Shown: piece by piece, positions 40,868 through 51,884 of the stretch
Layout of the letters: every line of letters starts with the position of its first letter
Position numbering within the stretch: the first letter of the stretch is position 1
Assembly: GCF_002327085.1 (NCBI RefSeq)
Contig: NZ_CP023429.1
Location: 434,001 to 498,000, forward strand
From: Neisseria weixii
Lineage (GTDB): Bacteria > Pseudomonadota > Gammaproteobacteria > Burkholderiales > Neisseriaceae
DNA: 64,000 nucleotides
Direction: 5' to 3'
Translations under genes and position numbers: made by a program
Notes under the pieces: model-generated
The model's input: the letters and a program-made list of their open reading frames with translations, nothing else
What the model was told of the DNA's origin: nothing
The model's database searches: none

Positions 40868-40893
40868 TGATAATTATTATTGATATTATCATT
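40866..40893. promoter_or_regulatory. Fur-like palindrome between the GG-leader gene and ybeY
   Basis: AATGATAAT and ATTATCATT are perfect inverted arms around ten AT-rich bases. The pattern resembles a Fur box (GATAAT-type repeats). It overlaps the candidate -35 of the minus-strand peptide gene and lies just before ybeY. Binding is inferred, not shown. Confidence 0.4.
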
Positions 40894-40909
40894 AAAATAG
40901 TAGATATCT

Positions 40910-41413
40910 ATGAAACGCGCCAAAAAATTTCCTTTCCAATCCTTACAACGCCAACGTTTTCATTTAAACTTTGACAACGTCTCTTCCGCAGCCGATGTGC
41001 CGTCTGAAAAAGATTTCTACCGTTGGGCTTTTGCCGCCTTGAAAGACGAATACCGCCGCGCCGAAATCAGCCTGATTTTGCTCGATGAAGAAGAAGCCCG
41101 AGCTTACAACCGCGATTACCGCGGCAAAGATTACGCCACCAATGTATTGAGTTTTGCCTTGAACGAAGGCGACGTCATACCCGGCCAAATTTCAGACGGC
41201 CTTTACGGTGATTTGATTATCTGCCCGCAAGTGGTACTGAAAGAAGCAAAAGAGCAGGGCAAAACGCCCGAGCAACACTTTGCCCACCTCACCATGCACG
41301 GTACCTTGCATTTAATGGGTTATGATCATATCGAAGACGATGAAGCCGAAGTCATGGAAGCCGCCGAAATCCGCCTGATGGAGGCCGCAGGTTATCCCAA
41401 CCCTTATCAATAG
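40910..41413 (+). CDS. ybeY: rRNA maturation endoribonuclease YbeY
   Basis: Zinc-dependent endoribonuclease in 16S rRNA 3'-end maturation and ribosome quality control. It has 167 residues. The metal-binding signature H-x3-H-x5-H is seen as MHGTLHLMGYDHIEDD. NVLSFALNE is also typical. It is followed after 13 bases by the CorC-like gene; the ybeY-corC order is widely conserved and indicates an operon. Confidence 0.95.
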   Translation: MKRAKKFPFQSLQRQRFHLNFDNVSSAADVPSEKDFYRWAFAALKDEYRRAEISLILLDEEEARAYNRDYRGKDYATNVLSFALNEGDVIPGQISDGLYGDLIICPQVVLKEAKEQGKTPEQHFAHLTMHGTLHLMGYDHIEDDEAEVMEAAEIRLMEAAGYPNPYQ

Positions 41414-41426
41414 GACGAACATTAAT

Positions 41427-42257
41427 ATGGAAGACACTCAGTCGAAACCCAATTTTTTCGAACGTTTGGTTTCCCGTTTGACCGGTGAACCCGATTCCGC
41501 CGAAGACGTCATCAGCCTGTTGCGGCAGGCGCATGCGCAGGAAGTATTCGATGCCGATACCTTTGCCCGCTTGGAAAAAGTATTGGATTTTACCGAGTTG
41601 GAAGTGCGTGATGCGATGATTTCGCGCAGCCAAATGAATGTGATTAAGGAAAACGACAGCCTTGAGCGCATTGTCGCCTATATCATCGAAACCGCGCATT
41701 CACGTTTTCCGGTGATTGGTGAAGACAAGGACGAGGTGTTGGGCATTTTGCATGCCAAAGATTTGTTGAAATACGTGTTCAGCGCTGAACAATTCAACTT
41801 GCAATCCATTTTGCGGCCGGCCGTGTTCGTGCCGGAAGGTAAGTCGCTGAATGCCTTATTGAAAGAGTTTCGCGAGCAACGCAACCACATGGCGATTGTG
41901 ATTGATGAATACGGCGGCACATCGGGGTTGGTCACCTTTGAAGACATCATTGAGCAAATCGTCGGCGATATTGAAGATGAGTTTGACGAAGACGAAAGCG
42001 CCGACAATATTTTCGCTGTATCGGCCGAGCGTTGGCGTATTTATGCAGTAACTGAAATCGAAGACATCAACGATTTTTTCGGCACCGATTACAGCAATGA
42101 AGAAGTCGATACCATCGGCGGTTTGGTGATTCAGGAATTCGGCTATCTGCCGGTTCGCGGTGAAAAAGTAGTCATCGGGCCGCTGCAATTTACCGTCGCG
42201 CGCGCCGATAACCGTCGTTTGCATACCTTGATGGTCGTGAAAGCCAAAGAAGAATAA
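41427..42257 (+). CDS. corC: CorC/HlyC-type CBS domain protein
   Basis: A 276-residue cytoplasmic protein with two CBS domains (MISRSQMNVIKENDSLERIV from about residue 71, and LRPAVFVPEGKSLNALLKEF from about 131). A C-terminal CorC_HlyC domain follows (DTIGGLVIQEFGYLPVRGEKV). The E. coli homologue CorC/YbeX is linked to Mg2+/Co2+ resistance and ribosome function. It is encoded immediately after ybeY. It ends before a 14-bp hairpin. Confidence 0.88.
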   Translation: MEDTQSKPNFFERLVSRLTGEPDSAEDVISLLRQAHAQEVFDADTFARLEKVLDFTELEVRDAMISRSQMNVIKENDSLERIVAYIIETAHSRFPVIGEDKDEVLGILHAKDLLKYVFSAEQFNLQSILRPAVFVPEGKSLNALLKEFREQRNHMAIVIDEYGGTSGLVTFEDIIEQIVGDIEDEFDEDESADNIFAVSAERWRIYAVTEIEDINDFFGTDYSNEEVDTIGGLVIQEFGYLPVRGEKVVIGPLQFTVARADNRRLHTLMVVKAKEE

Positions 42258-42304
42258 GCGGCATGCAACCAAGGCCGTCTGAAACGATTATGGTTTAAGA
42301 CGAT

Positions 42305-42320
42305 GTAGGAAATTGTCGGG
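42305..42320. repeat. Solo end of element M1
   Basis: GTAGGAAATTGTCGGG equals the outer half of the M1 right-hand terminal repeat. It directly follows a decayed DUS inverted pair (CGTCTGAAAC ... GTTTAAGACG). Confidence 0.6.
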
Positions 42321-42335
42321 ATTAAAACCAATGAA

Positions 42336-42370
42336 AACAGCAGAAACTGTACTTTGCAGTTTCTGCTGTT
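42336..42370 (+). terminator. Perfect 14-bp hairpin after corC
   Basis: AACAGCAGAAACTG pairs exactly with CAGTTTCTGCTGTT around seven bases. Confidence 0.7.
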
Positions 42371-42540
42371 AGTTTGATGCGGAGTTTGGCAAAGGTGTCG
42401 GTATGTGATTCTGTGCGAAGCATTCGTGATCAAACCGCCGCCTGCGTGTATCGACGTGGTGATGAACCATGCGCTGGAGAATGTGGGGCATTGGGGCTGC
42501 CGAGAAATCGTGGAGTCTCAGAAATACAGATGAATACAGA

Positions 42541-42573
42541 AATGCCGTCTGAAAAAAATTTCAGACGGCATTT
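42541..42573. terminator. AT-type paired DUS
   Basis: AATGCCGTCTGAAA and TTTCAGACGGCATT pair across a few A residues. It is one of the rarer ATGCCGTCTGAA-form uptake sequences here. Confidence 0.7.
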
Positions 42574-42631
42574 TGGTGGTAGCACCGTTGGTCAAGCGCG
42601 TCATACCATACTTGGTTTGTTTGAATTGGTT

Positions 42632-42778
42632 GAAACTTTTACAAAACCCCATCTTTGGTATATCTCTTGAGTTATGCACTGCTCAAAATCCCATCTATCT
42701 TTACTATCTTTAATGGCATATATACTTTTTGCTTCCCTGACTTTGAACTGCACTCAAATCTGAGAGGTAAAGATTCTC
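42632..42778. repeat. MITE-like repeat with IS1106-like ends
   Basis: The degenerate ends are GAAACTTTTACAAAA and AGGTAAAGATTCTC. The interior shares CCCATCTTTGG and GAACTGCACTCAAATCT with 24980..25116. Confidence 0.6.
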
Positions 42779-43089
42779 GGCTTGTTTGCATAACATATTC
42801 CCCGTATGGGTATGCACCCGCAGTAATTATACAGAGCCTCAATCTCACCATCGCAAGCATGGCTGGTGCTTGCTTTTATATCATCTCACCACTTAATCAA
42901 AAAAAATACCGTCTAACAAAAATATTGGCATGGAAATTGCAAAACTAAAAAAACAGCAAGCGGCATTATGGCCAAGCAGTCAATCAGCATGGTGCATTAA
43001 CCTTATGATTAGAGGTTTAAAAATCAAATAATCGGTATATTAATTTCATCATGCAATAATCGATGTTGTAATGTAATGCGAGTGAGTAA

Positions 43090-43155
43090 TTTGTCACAAA
43101 GTGACAAAAAATATCAGTTAAATGATGTAAGTGACATTTAATGGTCATTCAAGTC
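43090..43155 (+). promoter_or_regulatory. Two operator-like palindromes upstream of the adhesin gene
   Basis: TTTGTCAC-AAA-GTGACAAA (43090..43108) is a perfect palindrome. About 25 bases on, TGACATTTAATGGTCA is a near-palindrome with the same GTGAC/GTCA core. Both lie 90-150 bases before the ATG. The regulator is unknown. Confidence 0.4.
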
Positions 43156-43238
43156 ATGGTTCGGATGGGGAAGCTGGGATAGCCCAAGTGTCTGACTCAC
43201 GGAGTGTTAACTTAAAAAATAAGTAATAAGGAAATATC

Positions 43239-46200
43239 ATGAATAAAAGTTATCGCAGTATTTGGAATGAATCTTTAGGCGCATGGGTTGCCGTGTCTGA
43301 GATTGAAAACGCTAAAGGTAAGCCTGCAGGCAGCCAAATGTCTCGAACACAAGAAGGCGCACACTGTTTGTCAAATAACCGAGTTAACAAGCTTTACAGT
43401 CTAGCCGGTTGTGGATGGAGCGCATTGGCGTTGAATTTTGCATTGATTACAGGGTTTGCGTTGCTACCCGCAAGCGAGGCCGTGGCCGCAACTTGTACAC
43501 AGAATGATGCGACTCTTCCGGCTACTTCTAATACGAACTCATTTGCCTGTGGTTCTGGGGCAAATGCATCCGGTAACAACGCAGTTGCAATTGGCCAATC
43601 GGTAAGCGCTACTACCGATGTAGCTTTTGCTGCCGGTTTTTCGTCAGTGGCTTCCGGCGCAGCTTCTTTGGCAATTGGTGACCGTGCAAAGGCAGTTAAC
43701 GTTCAAGGTATTGCCATCGGCCAGCTTGCGGAGGCTTCAAGTGGATGGGATATCTCTATCGGCCGTAATGCGGGCAGTAACCCCGTGCAAATCTCTTCTG
43801 AAGCACGCAATGTTGCCATTGGCGACGGGGCATTAAGATACGGAACCGGTGCAAACAACAATATCGGTTTGGGCACCGATGCAGGTGCCGGATTGAATGG
43901 TGCCGGTAACGTGATTTTGGGTACTTATGCCAATGCTACACAGGCGGTTGATGCTGCTGTAAGAGCAGGTACTCCAGAAAATCAAATCGAGGTGAAATCG
44001 ATAACGGTTACCGCGTCTGGCTCAACCAACATAAATAGTGTGAAATCTGTTACTGCCAGTAATTCGGTAGTGATTGGCAACCGTGCATTAGCAACCAGTG
44101 CCGGATCGGTGGCGGTTGGTCAAACGGCTAAAGGGCTGGGTGCGACAACGGTGGCTGTGGGCAATAGCAGCCGCAGCTTGGGCAATAATGCTGTTGCTGT
44201 GGGTAATACCGCCAATGCGGGAGCAGCCGGTGCAATCGCTATAGGCCAGCATGCTAATTATCAGCAGTCAACATCAAGTTATCGACCCACCGGAGCCAAT
44301 TCGATTGCCGTTGGTGTCAGGTCAAACAGCTCGGCTATGCGTTCGATTGCTATCGGTACAGATGCGCTTGCGGAAAAGGCCACTGTTACCGGAGGTAAAA
44401 TTTATGACAAAGCTGGTACTGAATATAATGCCTCCGTTGCAGGAAGTCTTTTAAAAGCTGAAAACTCAATTGCTATCGGCGCATATAGTGTGGTACGAGG
44501 CACCAATGCGGCGGCTATCGGTCAAGCTTCTGAAGCAATAGGGCAGAATTCTTTTGCGGGAGGTAATGATGTTCATGCAATTGGAAAGTCTTCATTAGCC
44601 TTGGGGATGGCGCACGTTCGGAAAATGACAGCACTATTGCCATTGGTTATGTAGCCCGATCTACGCATCAAAATAGTACGGCTATTGGTAATGATGCCCA
44701 ATCTTCAGCAACAGGTGCTCTAGCTATCGGTAAAGGAACCAGGGCTACAGGGACTGGTAACGTAGTCTTGGGGGTTGACAGCAAAGGTGAGACGGCCAGC
44801 GTTGTGGCTATCGGCAATACCAGCTTGGCCAATCAAGAAAATAGTGTGGCTATCGGCAATAAAGCGACGGCGCAAGGTACGGGCAATGTCGCTATCGGCA
44901 CTAACTCAGGTAACGTGGATATCCAAACATATAGTGGTATTGTAGGCAATAATACTGTATTTGTAGGTGTGGATGCAGGTCGTAATGCAACCGGTAACCA
45001 AGGACAAGTAGCGGTTGGTTGGCAGGCTGGACAAGGTTCTGTTGGAACCTTTAACGTGGCATCTGGCTATCAGGCGGGTCAGTTTATCAATGGTTCAAAC
45101 AATGTTGCTATTGGCAAACAAGCTGGGCAAGGTACGGGTGTGCCACGCGTGAGTGCAAGTGATACAGTAGCTATCGGTACGGAAACCAAAGCAACTGCTA
45201 ATAATGCCATTGCTATCGGTAAAGGTGCTCAAGCCACAGGCTTGCAATCTATTTCCATCGGTGTGGGCAACATTGTTTCCGGCACCAACTCTGGTGCACT
45301 GGGTGATCCTTCCCATATCACAGGTACCGGAACCTATGCCATCGGTAACGACAACGGAACAGTAGACAATCCTATTGCCGCCGATAATGCCGGTGTGTTC
45401 GGTAATTTAAACCTGATGACGGCTGATGCCGACAACAGCCGTGCAATCGGTAGCTACAACCACATCACCACCGACAGTACTTATGTATTGGGCAGCGGTA
45501 TCAACTCCGATCCCGCTGGGAATACATTAGGCACTACTGCAGCCAATTCGGTATATTTGGGTAATGACAGCCAAGTTGCCGACGGCGCGGCAAATGCAGC
45601 GGGCACATTATTTAACACCGATATTCTGAATGTAACCGGCAGCACAACCAGTGCCGGTGCCACGGGTACGGTGAATTCAGCCGTTATCAATGGGATAACA
45701 TACACAGGTTTTGCCGGCCAAAGAGCTGTTGGCGCGGTAACGGTAGGTGCCGCAGATTCCGAGCGCCGCCTCCAAAATGTGGCCGCAGGCGAAATTTCAG
45801 CAACCTCAACCGACGCCATTAACGGCAGCCAGCTGTATATCGTTACCAAAGGGCTTCAAGATGCCCAAACACATTATTACAGTGTTAATGACGGTGGAAC
45901 AGAAAGCGCCAACTACGATAACACAGGCGCAACCGGGTTGAATGCTATGGCTGCCGGTGTGGCGGCTCAAGCAACTGCGGTTAATGCTACGGCAGTCGGT
46001 CATTTGGCTAACGCCTCGGCAGACAATGCAACCGTCTTGGGTAATGAGGCCACGGCCACGGCTAAAGATACCGTAGCCGTCGGTCAAAGTGCCGATGCAA
46101 CTGCCGACAGTGCGGTTGCCGTGGGTAAAAGTGCCCAAAGCACGGGTAATTTTGCCGTATCCATCGGTTTGGACTCTAAAGCAACCAACAATGGTGCGGT

Positions 46201-49200
46201 GGCCATGGGTTCGGGTGCGGTGGCAGACAATACCTATACAGTAGCTATCGGCAATGATGCACAAGCTCTGCAAGACGGCGCAACGGCACTTGGCCGTTTG
46301 GCTAAAGCCGAATCGGAGAAAAGCTTGGCGTTGGGCACAAAAAGCCAAGTTACTAGCTTAAACGGTATTGCAATCGGTGTAGATGCCAAAGCGTTGGGAG
46401 GAACCATCGGAACCACCAAAACAGGCAATATTGCTATCGGTAATGCGGCTCAAACCGAATCCAATGATTCCGTGGTAATCGGCACCAATACCCAAGCAAC
46501 GGTTAGTGCTGAAAATGCTATTGTTATCGGTAAGAATGCAGCAGCAAACAATGGTGGCGGTAATAACTCTGTTGCTATCGGTAAAGACGCTGTAGTTACT
46601 GCTAACGGCAGTATTGCCTTGGGTGAAGAAGCAAAAGCAACTGCATTCACCACGGCAACAGGGGTGAATGTGCCTGACGCCGGTATGATTACCGCCATCG
46701 GTTATAAAGCAGCCGGCAGCGGTATAGGATCTCTAGCGTTGGGCAGCAATGCTTCCACTACCCAAAATGCTATTTATAGCGTGGCCATCGGTAACGGAGC
46801 GACAGCAGGCTCAACCGATGCATCCGGTGCGGCTCTGAGAGGTGGCCGGTATGGTGTGGCAGTGGGTAATAGCGCAAAAGCAATAGCTGATAACTCGGCT
46901 GCTTTCGGTCCGAGCGCTCAAGCTCAAAACACTGGTTCTTTGGCACTCGGCCATTCTGCAATAGCATCTGTGAACAGCGGAGTCGCATTGGGTGCAAACA
47001 GTTTGGCTGATGTAGCAGGCGGAATGGTTGGTGCTGATCCTTTGCTCGCAGCAAGTGATAAAAACAACAGCACTTGGACATCCAGCGCATTATATGGTGC
47101 GGTTTCCGTAGGTAGCAGCGTGCATGGCATTACCCGCCAAATTACCAATTTGGCCGCAGGCACGGCTGACACCGATGCCGTTAACGTTGCCCAATTGAAA
47201 GCAGCAGGCTTTAATTTGGCCACTTCTGCTTCAGACGGTGAACAGGTTGACAATACTGCCGCCACCGAAGATACAAAGGTTCCAAATGGCGAAACCGTTA
47301 CCGTTGATGCGGGCAAAAACATCAAAATCACCCAAAGCGCCAATAAGATTTCGGTGGCCACCAAAGAAGATGTTGAGTTCACTACTGTTACGGTAAAAGA
47401 TGCAGCGGGCAACATTACCGACATCAAAGGCAACAGCCTCACCATCACTCCAGCCAGCGGCAATCCGGTTAGTCTGACTTCAGATGGCCTGAACAACGGC
47501 GGTAACGTGGTTTCCGGCGTCGCCAACGGCGTTGCCGATAACGATGCGGCTACCGTAGCTCAAGTGAAAGCCGCAATGACAGAAGTGGAAAAAGGCACCA
47601 ACGTCAGCAGCGTAACCAGCACAACAGGTGCTAACGGTCAAACCGTTTACACCGTCAATGCCGACGGCGCGAAAGCCTCAGCAGGTTCGAATGCCGTAAC
47701 CGTTACCGCCGGTGCGAAAGACAGCAACAACGTCACCGACTACGCCGTCGATTTGTCGGAAGCCTCCAAAACCTCCCTGGCCAAAGCTGATAGCGCGTTG
47801 CAAAGCTTTACCACCAGCGTGAACGGCACAACCGCCGAAACAATTGACCAAACCAACAAACAGGTTAATTTTGTCAACGGCACCGGTACCACTGCGCGCA
47901 ACAGCAGCGGCGACATCACTTTCGACGTGAACAAATCAGGCCTGACCAGTGCAGCCGACGGCACTGTAACCGCAGATGAGCCGGGCGATAACTTTGCCAC
48001 AGCAGCCAATGTGGCCGATGCAATCAACAAAGCCTCGAAAGCTGCAAAAACCGAAGTGGTTGCAGGCAGCAACATCGAAGTGGATAGCGAAACCGGCAAC
48101 GACGGTCAAACCATCTACACCGTAAAAACGGCAGATAGTTTAACTGTTGAGAGCATCACCGCAGATGGCACCGTGCTGTCTTCAGACGGCCTCACCATCA
48201 CTCCAGCCGGCGGCAATCCGGTCAGCCTGTCTGAAAGCGGTCTGAACAACGGCGGCAACGTGATTTCCGGCGTCGCCAACGGTGTGGCCGACGATGATGC
48301 GGTGAACATGGCGCAACTGAACGCCGCAGCAGCAGCGTCGGCCAACAAAGTGGTAGCAGGCGACAACATCGAAGTGTCTGAAAAACAGAACGACGACGGC
48401 AGCACCACCTACACCGTGGCAACGGCCAAAAACGTCAGCTTCGACAGCGTAACCGCAGGCGATGCCGTGCTGAACCAAGACGGCGTTAAAGTCGGCAACG
48501 ATGTAGCCCTGGCTTCAGACGGCCTCAAAGCAGGCAGCTTAACCGTAGGCACGAACGGCAAGATCAGCGGTTTGGAAGACGGCAGCATTGCCGCCGGCAG
48601 CAAAGAAGCCGTTAACGGCAGCCAGCTGTACGGCACGGCCGACAGCGTAGCCAACGCCTTGGGCGGCGGTTCGGCAGTGAATGCCGACGGCACCGTCAGC
48701 GCCCCGGCCTACACCATCATCGACCCGGCCACCGGCAACAGCAGCGTTGCCAACAACGTAGGCGATGCCCTAACCAAGCTGAACGGCGCGGTAAACAGCC
48801 CGTTAACCTTTGCAGGCGACAGCGGCAGCAATGTCGAGCGCAAACTCGGCACCACCGTTAACCTCAAAGGCGGCGCCACCGGCAACTTAACCGACAACAA
48901 TATCGCGGTTGTAGCCAACAGCACCGACACCTTGAGCATCAAGCTGGCCGAAACCGTCAACCTAGGCAGCAACGGCAGCGTAACCACCGGCCAAACCGTG
49001 TTGAACAACGACGGCGTTAAAGTAGGCGACAGCGTAGCGCTGACTTCAGACGGCCTCAAAGCAGGCGATGTGAACATCACATCGGCAGGCATCGACGCCG
49101 GCAACAAGCAAATCGGCGGAGTGAAAGCCGGTGAGCAAGACACCGACGCCGTCAACGTAGCCCAACTGAAAGCCGCAGCAGCAGCGTCGGCCAACAAAGT

Positions 49201-50644
49201 GGCAGCAGGCGACAACATCGAAGTGTCTGAAAAACAGAACGACGACGGCAGTACCACCTACACCGTGGCCACCGCCAAAAACGTCAACTTCGACAGCGTA
49301 ACCGCAGGCACGGGCGCCAACCGCGTGGTATTGGATGACGCAGGCGTGAGCGTAGGCGGCAACACCTACATCAGCGGCAACGGCATCAACGCCAACAACC
49401 AGAAAGTAACCAATGTGGCTTCGGGCAGCGTAGCCGCAGGCAGCACCGATGCGGTTAACGGCGGCCAGCTGCACAATACCGCAGCTTCCGTAGCCAACGT
49501 GTTCGGCGGTAACGCCATGGTTAACCCCGACGGCAGCGTGAGCATGAGCAATATCGGCGGCACGGGTGCGAACAACGTGAACGATGCCATCGCAGCGGTG
49601 AACCGGGCGGCGGTTGAAGCCAAAACCACCGTGAGCACAGGCGACAACATTGTGGTGGCGCAAAGCACCAATGCCGACGGCAGCACCAACTATACCGTAG
49701 CCACTGAGAAAGACGTTAACTTCAATAGTGTTACCGCAGGTACGGGAGCTAACCGCGTGGTATTGGATGACGCAGGTGTGAGCGTAGGCGGTAATACCTA
49801 CATCAGCGGCAACGGCGTCAACGCCAATAACCAGAAAGTGACCAACGTGGCTGCCGGCAACGTGGCCGCAGGCAGCACCGATGCGGTTAACGGCGGCCAG
49901 CTATACGACACTGCGGTCTCTGTAGCCAATGTGTTAGGCGGCAACGCCACGGTTAACCCCGGCGGCAGCGTGAGCATGAGCAATATTGGCGGTACGGGCG
50001 CAAACAATGTAGATGACGCTATCAAAGCAGTGAACCAAACGGCAGTTAAAGCCAAAACCACTGTGAATGCGGGTGACAACATTGTGGTGGCGCAAAGCAC
50101 CAACACCGACGGCAGCGCCAACTATACTGTTTCAACCGCTAAAGATTTGGTGGTTGACAGCGTAACAGCTGGCGACACCGTGTTGAGTGGCACCGGCCTG
50201 AGCATAGCCAACGGTCCGAGCATTACCGCAGATGGTTTGGATGCAGGCGACAAGAAAATCACCAACGTAGCCGACGGTGAAATTTCTGCCACCAGCAAAG
50301 ATGCCGTTAACGGCAGCCAGTTGCATCAAACCAACGAAGCCATCAACAGCGTGGCCAATTACACCGTCAATATGGGCAATCAGCTCAACCAGCGCATCGA
50401 CAGTGCCGAAAGACGTGCTAATGCGGGAGCTGCTGCTGCTATGGCGGTAGCTGGTCTGCCACAAGCCTATCTACCGGGTAAGAGCATGGTTGCCGTAGCC
50501 GGCAGTGCCTACCGTGGCGAAAGTGGTTATGCCTTAGGTTACTCCAGCATTTCCGACAACGGTAACTGGGTAATTAAAGGCTCCGCCACCGGCAACTCGC
50601 GCGGGCACTACGGTGCGACTGCTGGGGTCGGTTACCAGTGGTAA
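43239..50644 (+). pseudogene. Trimeric autotransporter adhesin (YadA/Hia type), frameshifted
   Basis: A surface adhesin of about 2468 residues when repaired. An extended signal peptide (MNKSYRSIWNESLGAWVAVSE) leads to a hydrophobic segment ending EAVAA. A long head of YadA-like A-I-G-x-x-A repeats follows (about residues 100-1290). The stalk carries many neck-type motifs (DAVNVAQLKAA, DAVNGSQLY, DAVNGGQL). The C-terminal YadA anchor ends GATAGVGYQW. The frame breaks at the GGGG of 44603..44606; adding one G gives SLALGDGARSENDST. As written only the first 471 residues would be made. A ribosome binding site AAGGAA precedes the ATG. Confidence 0.9.
49289..50152 (+). repeat. 432-bp tandem repeat in the adhesin stalk
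   Basis: Two consecutive 144-codon units (49289..49720 and 49721..50152) encode nearly the same protein, from F-(D/N)-SVTAGTGANRVVL through the neck motif DAVNGGQL to NYTV. They are diverged mainly at synonymous sites. A further block of about 125 bases around 48318..48440 recurs near 49170..49290. Such repeats allow stalk-length change by recombination. Confidence 0.85.
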
Positions 50645-50679
50645 TTCTGTGATAATGTAATACCGTCATGAGGTAAGCA

Positions 50680-50710
50680 AAGGCCGTCTGAAAAATATTT
50701 CAGACGGCCT
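50680..50710 (+). terminator. Paired-DUS terminator after the adhesin gene
   Basis: AGGCCGTCTGAAA and TTTCAGACGGCCT pair across five bases. The IS begins at the next base. Confidence 0.85.
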
Positions 50711-50775
50711 GAGACCTTTGCAAAAACCCCAAAACTCCCCTAAATTCCCCCTAAAGGATTCAGAGGCGTTTTTTT

Positions 50776-51780
50776 ATGAGCAGCTTCTTCCAGCAACAAG
50801 CCCAAATCATGACGGGCAAACATACCGGCAGCTGCCCGTTGCTCAAAATTAACCGGCTGCCCGATTGGCAGCCCGCCGGACAACTGCCCAACCGGCAAAA
50901 GACCCGTTACATCCGCGGCCACCGCGGCCGCCCCGCCTATCCGCTGCCGCCCGTGCTCAAAGCCGTATTGCCCGGCCAATGGCACAGCCTTTCCGATCCG
51001 GAATCGGAACGCTGTTCAGCCGCCCGTCCGGATTTCTGCTTCTTCTGCGGCTTTGATGAAGCCGCCTTACCCGGCCGCAGCACCCCCTGCCGTTTCCGCA
51101 ACCGGCCGGCACAGGATGACGCCTTAGCCCGGCTTCCCGAACCGGTTAACCGCCGGCTGACCGAAAAAGGCTTAAAAACAGAGAAAGCCCCGGCAGCAGT
51201 GATTGACGCCGCCATCATCCAAACTGCCGGCGGCAAACAGCGTCAGGCTGTCGAAACCGATGAAAACGGCATCACTGCCGAAACCCTGCCCGGCAAAGAC
51301 AAGGATGCGCGCCGGGTGAAGAAAGAGGGCAGATTCACCTTGGGCTGCAAACAACACACCCGCACCGGTTCGGAAGGCTGTATCGGGAAACTGCACACCA
51401 CCCCGGCCGACGCCCGTGAGTGCAACCATTTCGGACCGCTGCCGGACGGCACCGCACCCGGAACAACCGTCTATGCCGATAAGGGGTATGACAGTAAAGC
51501 CAACCGGGAGCATCTGCAAAGCAAACGGCTGTCCGGCGGCATGATGCGTAAGGCACAGCGGGGCAAACCTTTAACGGAGCAGGAGAAACAGCGCAATACG
51601 CAGCTGTCGGAAGTGCGCTGTGCGGCCGGGCAAACCTTCGGTACGCCGCACCGGAAATCCGGCTGTAAAAGAGCGCGTTATTTCGGTTTACGGAAAGTAC
51701 CGGCGCAAAGCCATTTGAAAGCGGTGTGCCTGAACCTGCCAAAGGCAGCCGGCAGGCTTCGTGTGCCTGCTGCTGCCTGA
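50776..51780 (+). pseudogene. IS1106-like transposase, catalytically dead
   Basis: A 334-codon open frame similar to neisserial IS1106-type transposases. MSSFFQQQAQIM begins it, AVIDAAIIQTAGGKQRQAVETDE carries the first Asp and VYADKGYDSKANREHL the second. The third catalytic residue, Glu in the family motif V-E-Q-S-F-G-T-L-H-R, is replaced by Gly (AGQTFGTPHRK, codon GGG at 51628). Several other conserved places are also altered. The frame is intact but the enzyme should be inactive. The comparison is from memory of the family, not an alignment. Confidence 0.75.
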
Positions 51781-51852
51781 AAAGGGCAATGTGCACCCGA
51801 TAAAGGGGCTGATTGGGGGAAATACGGACGGGAAACACGTCTGAAAATGAAA

Positions 51853-51884
51853 AAACGGTTACCTGATTGTTCAGGTAACCGTTT
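51853..51884 (+). terminator. 14-bp hairpin inside the IS
   Basis: AAACGGTTACCTGA pairs exactly with TCAGGTAACCGTTT across four bases, after the transposase gene. Confidence 0.7.

Larger units (their letters stand above)
42258..43238. other. Non-coding stretch before the adhesin gene: repeats, hairpins, operators
   Basis: No convincing gene. It holds a single DUS, a solo M1 end, two hairpins, a short GC-richer stretch (42405..42530) that can be read as ...VIKPPPACIDVVMNHAL... but matches nothing I recognise, an IS1106-like repeat, and an AT-rich adhesin promoter region with palindromes. Confidence 0.6.

Noticed and set aside
42405..42534. A gene fragment reading VIKPPPACIDVVMNHAL
   Set aside because: It is short, has no ribosome binding site, matches no recognised family and overlaps another open frame of equal merit.
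42655..42948. A 97-codon plus-strand frame before the adhesin gene
   Set aside because: It runs across an IS1106-type repeat shared with 24980..25116 and has no ribosome binding site.
45095..50464. Many long open frames on the minus strand through the adhesin gene
   Set aside because: They mirror the repetitive, codon-biased adhesin frame. They have no plausible starts or family features, while the plus-strand frame has a full signal peptide, head, stalk and anchor.
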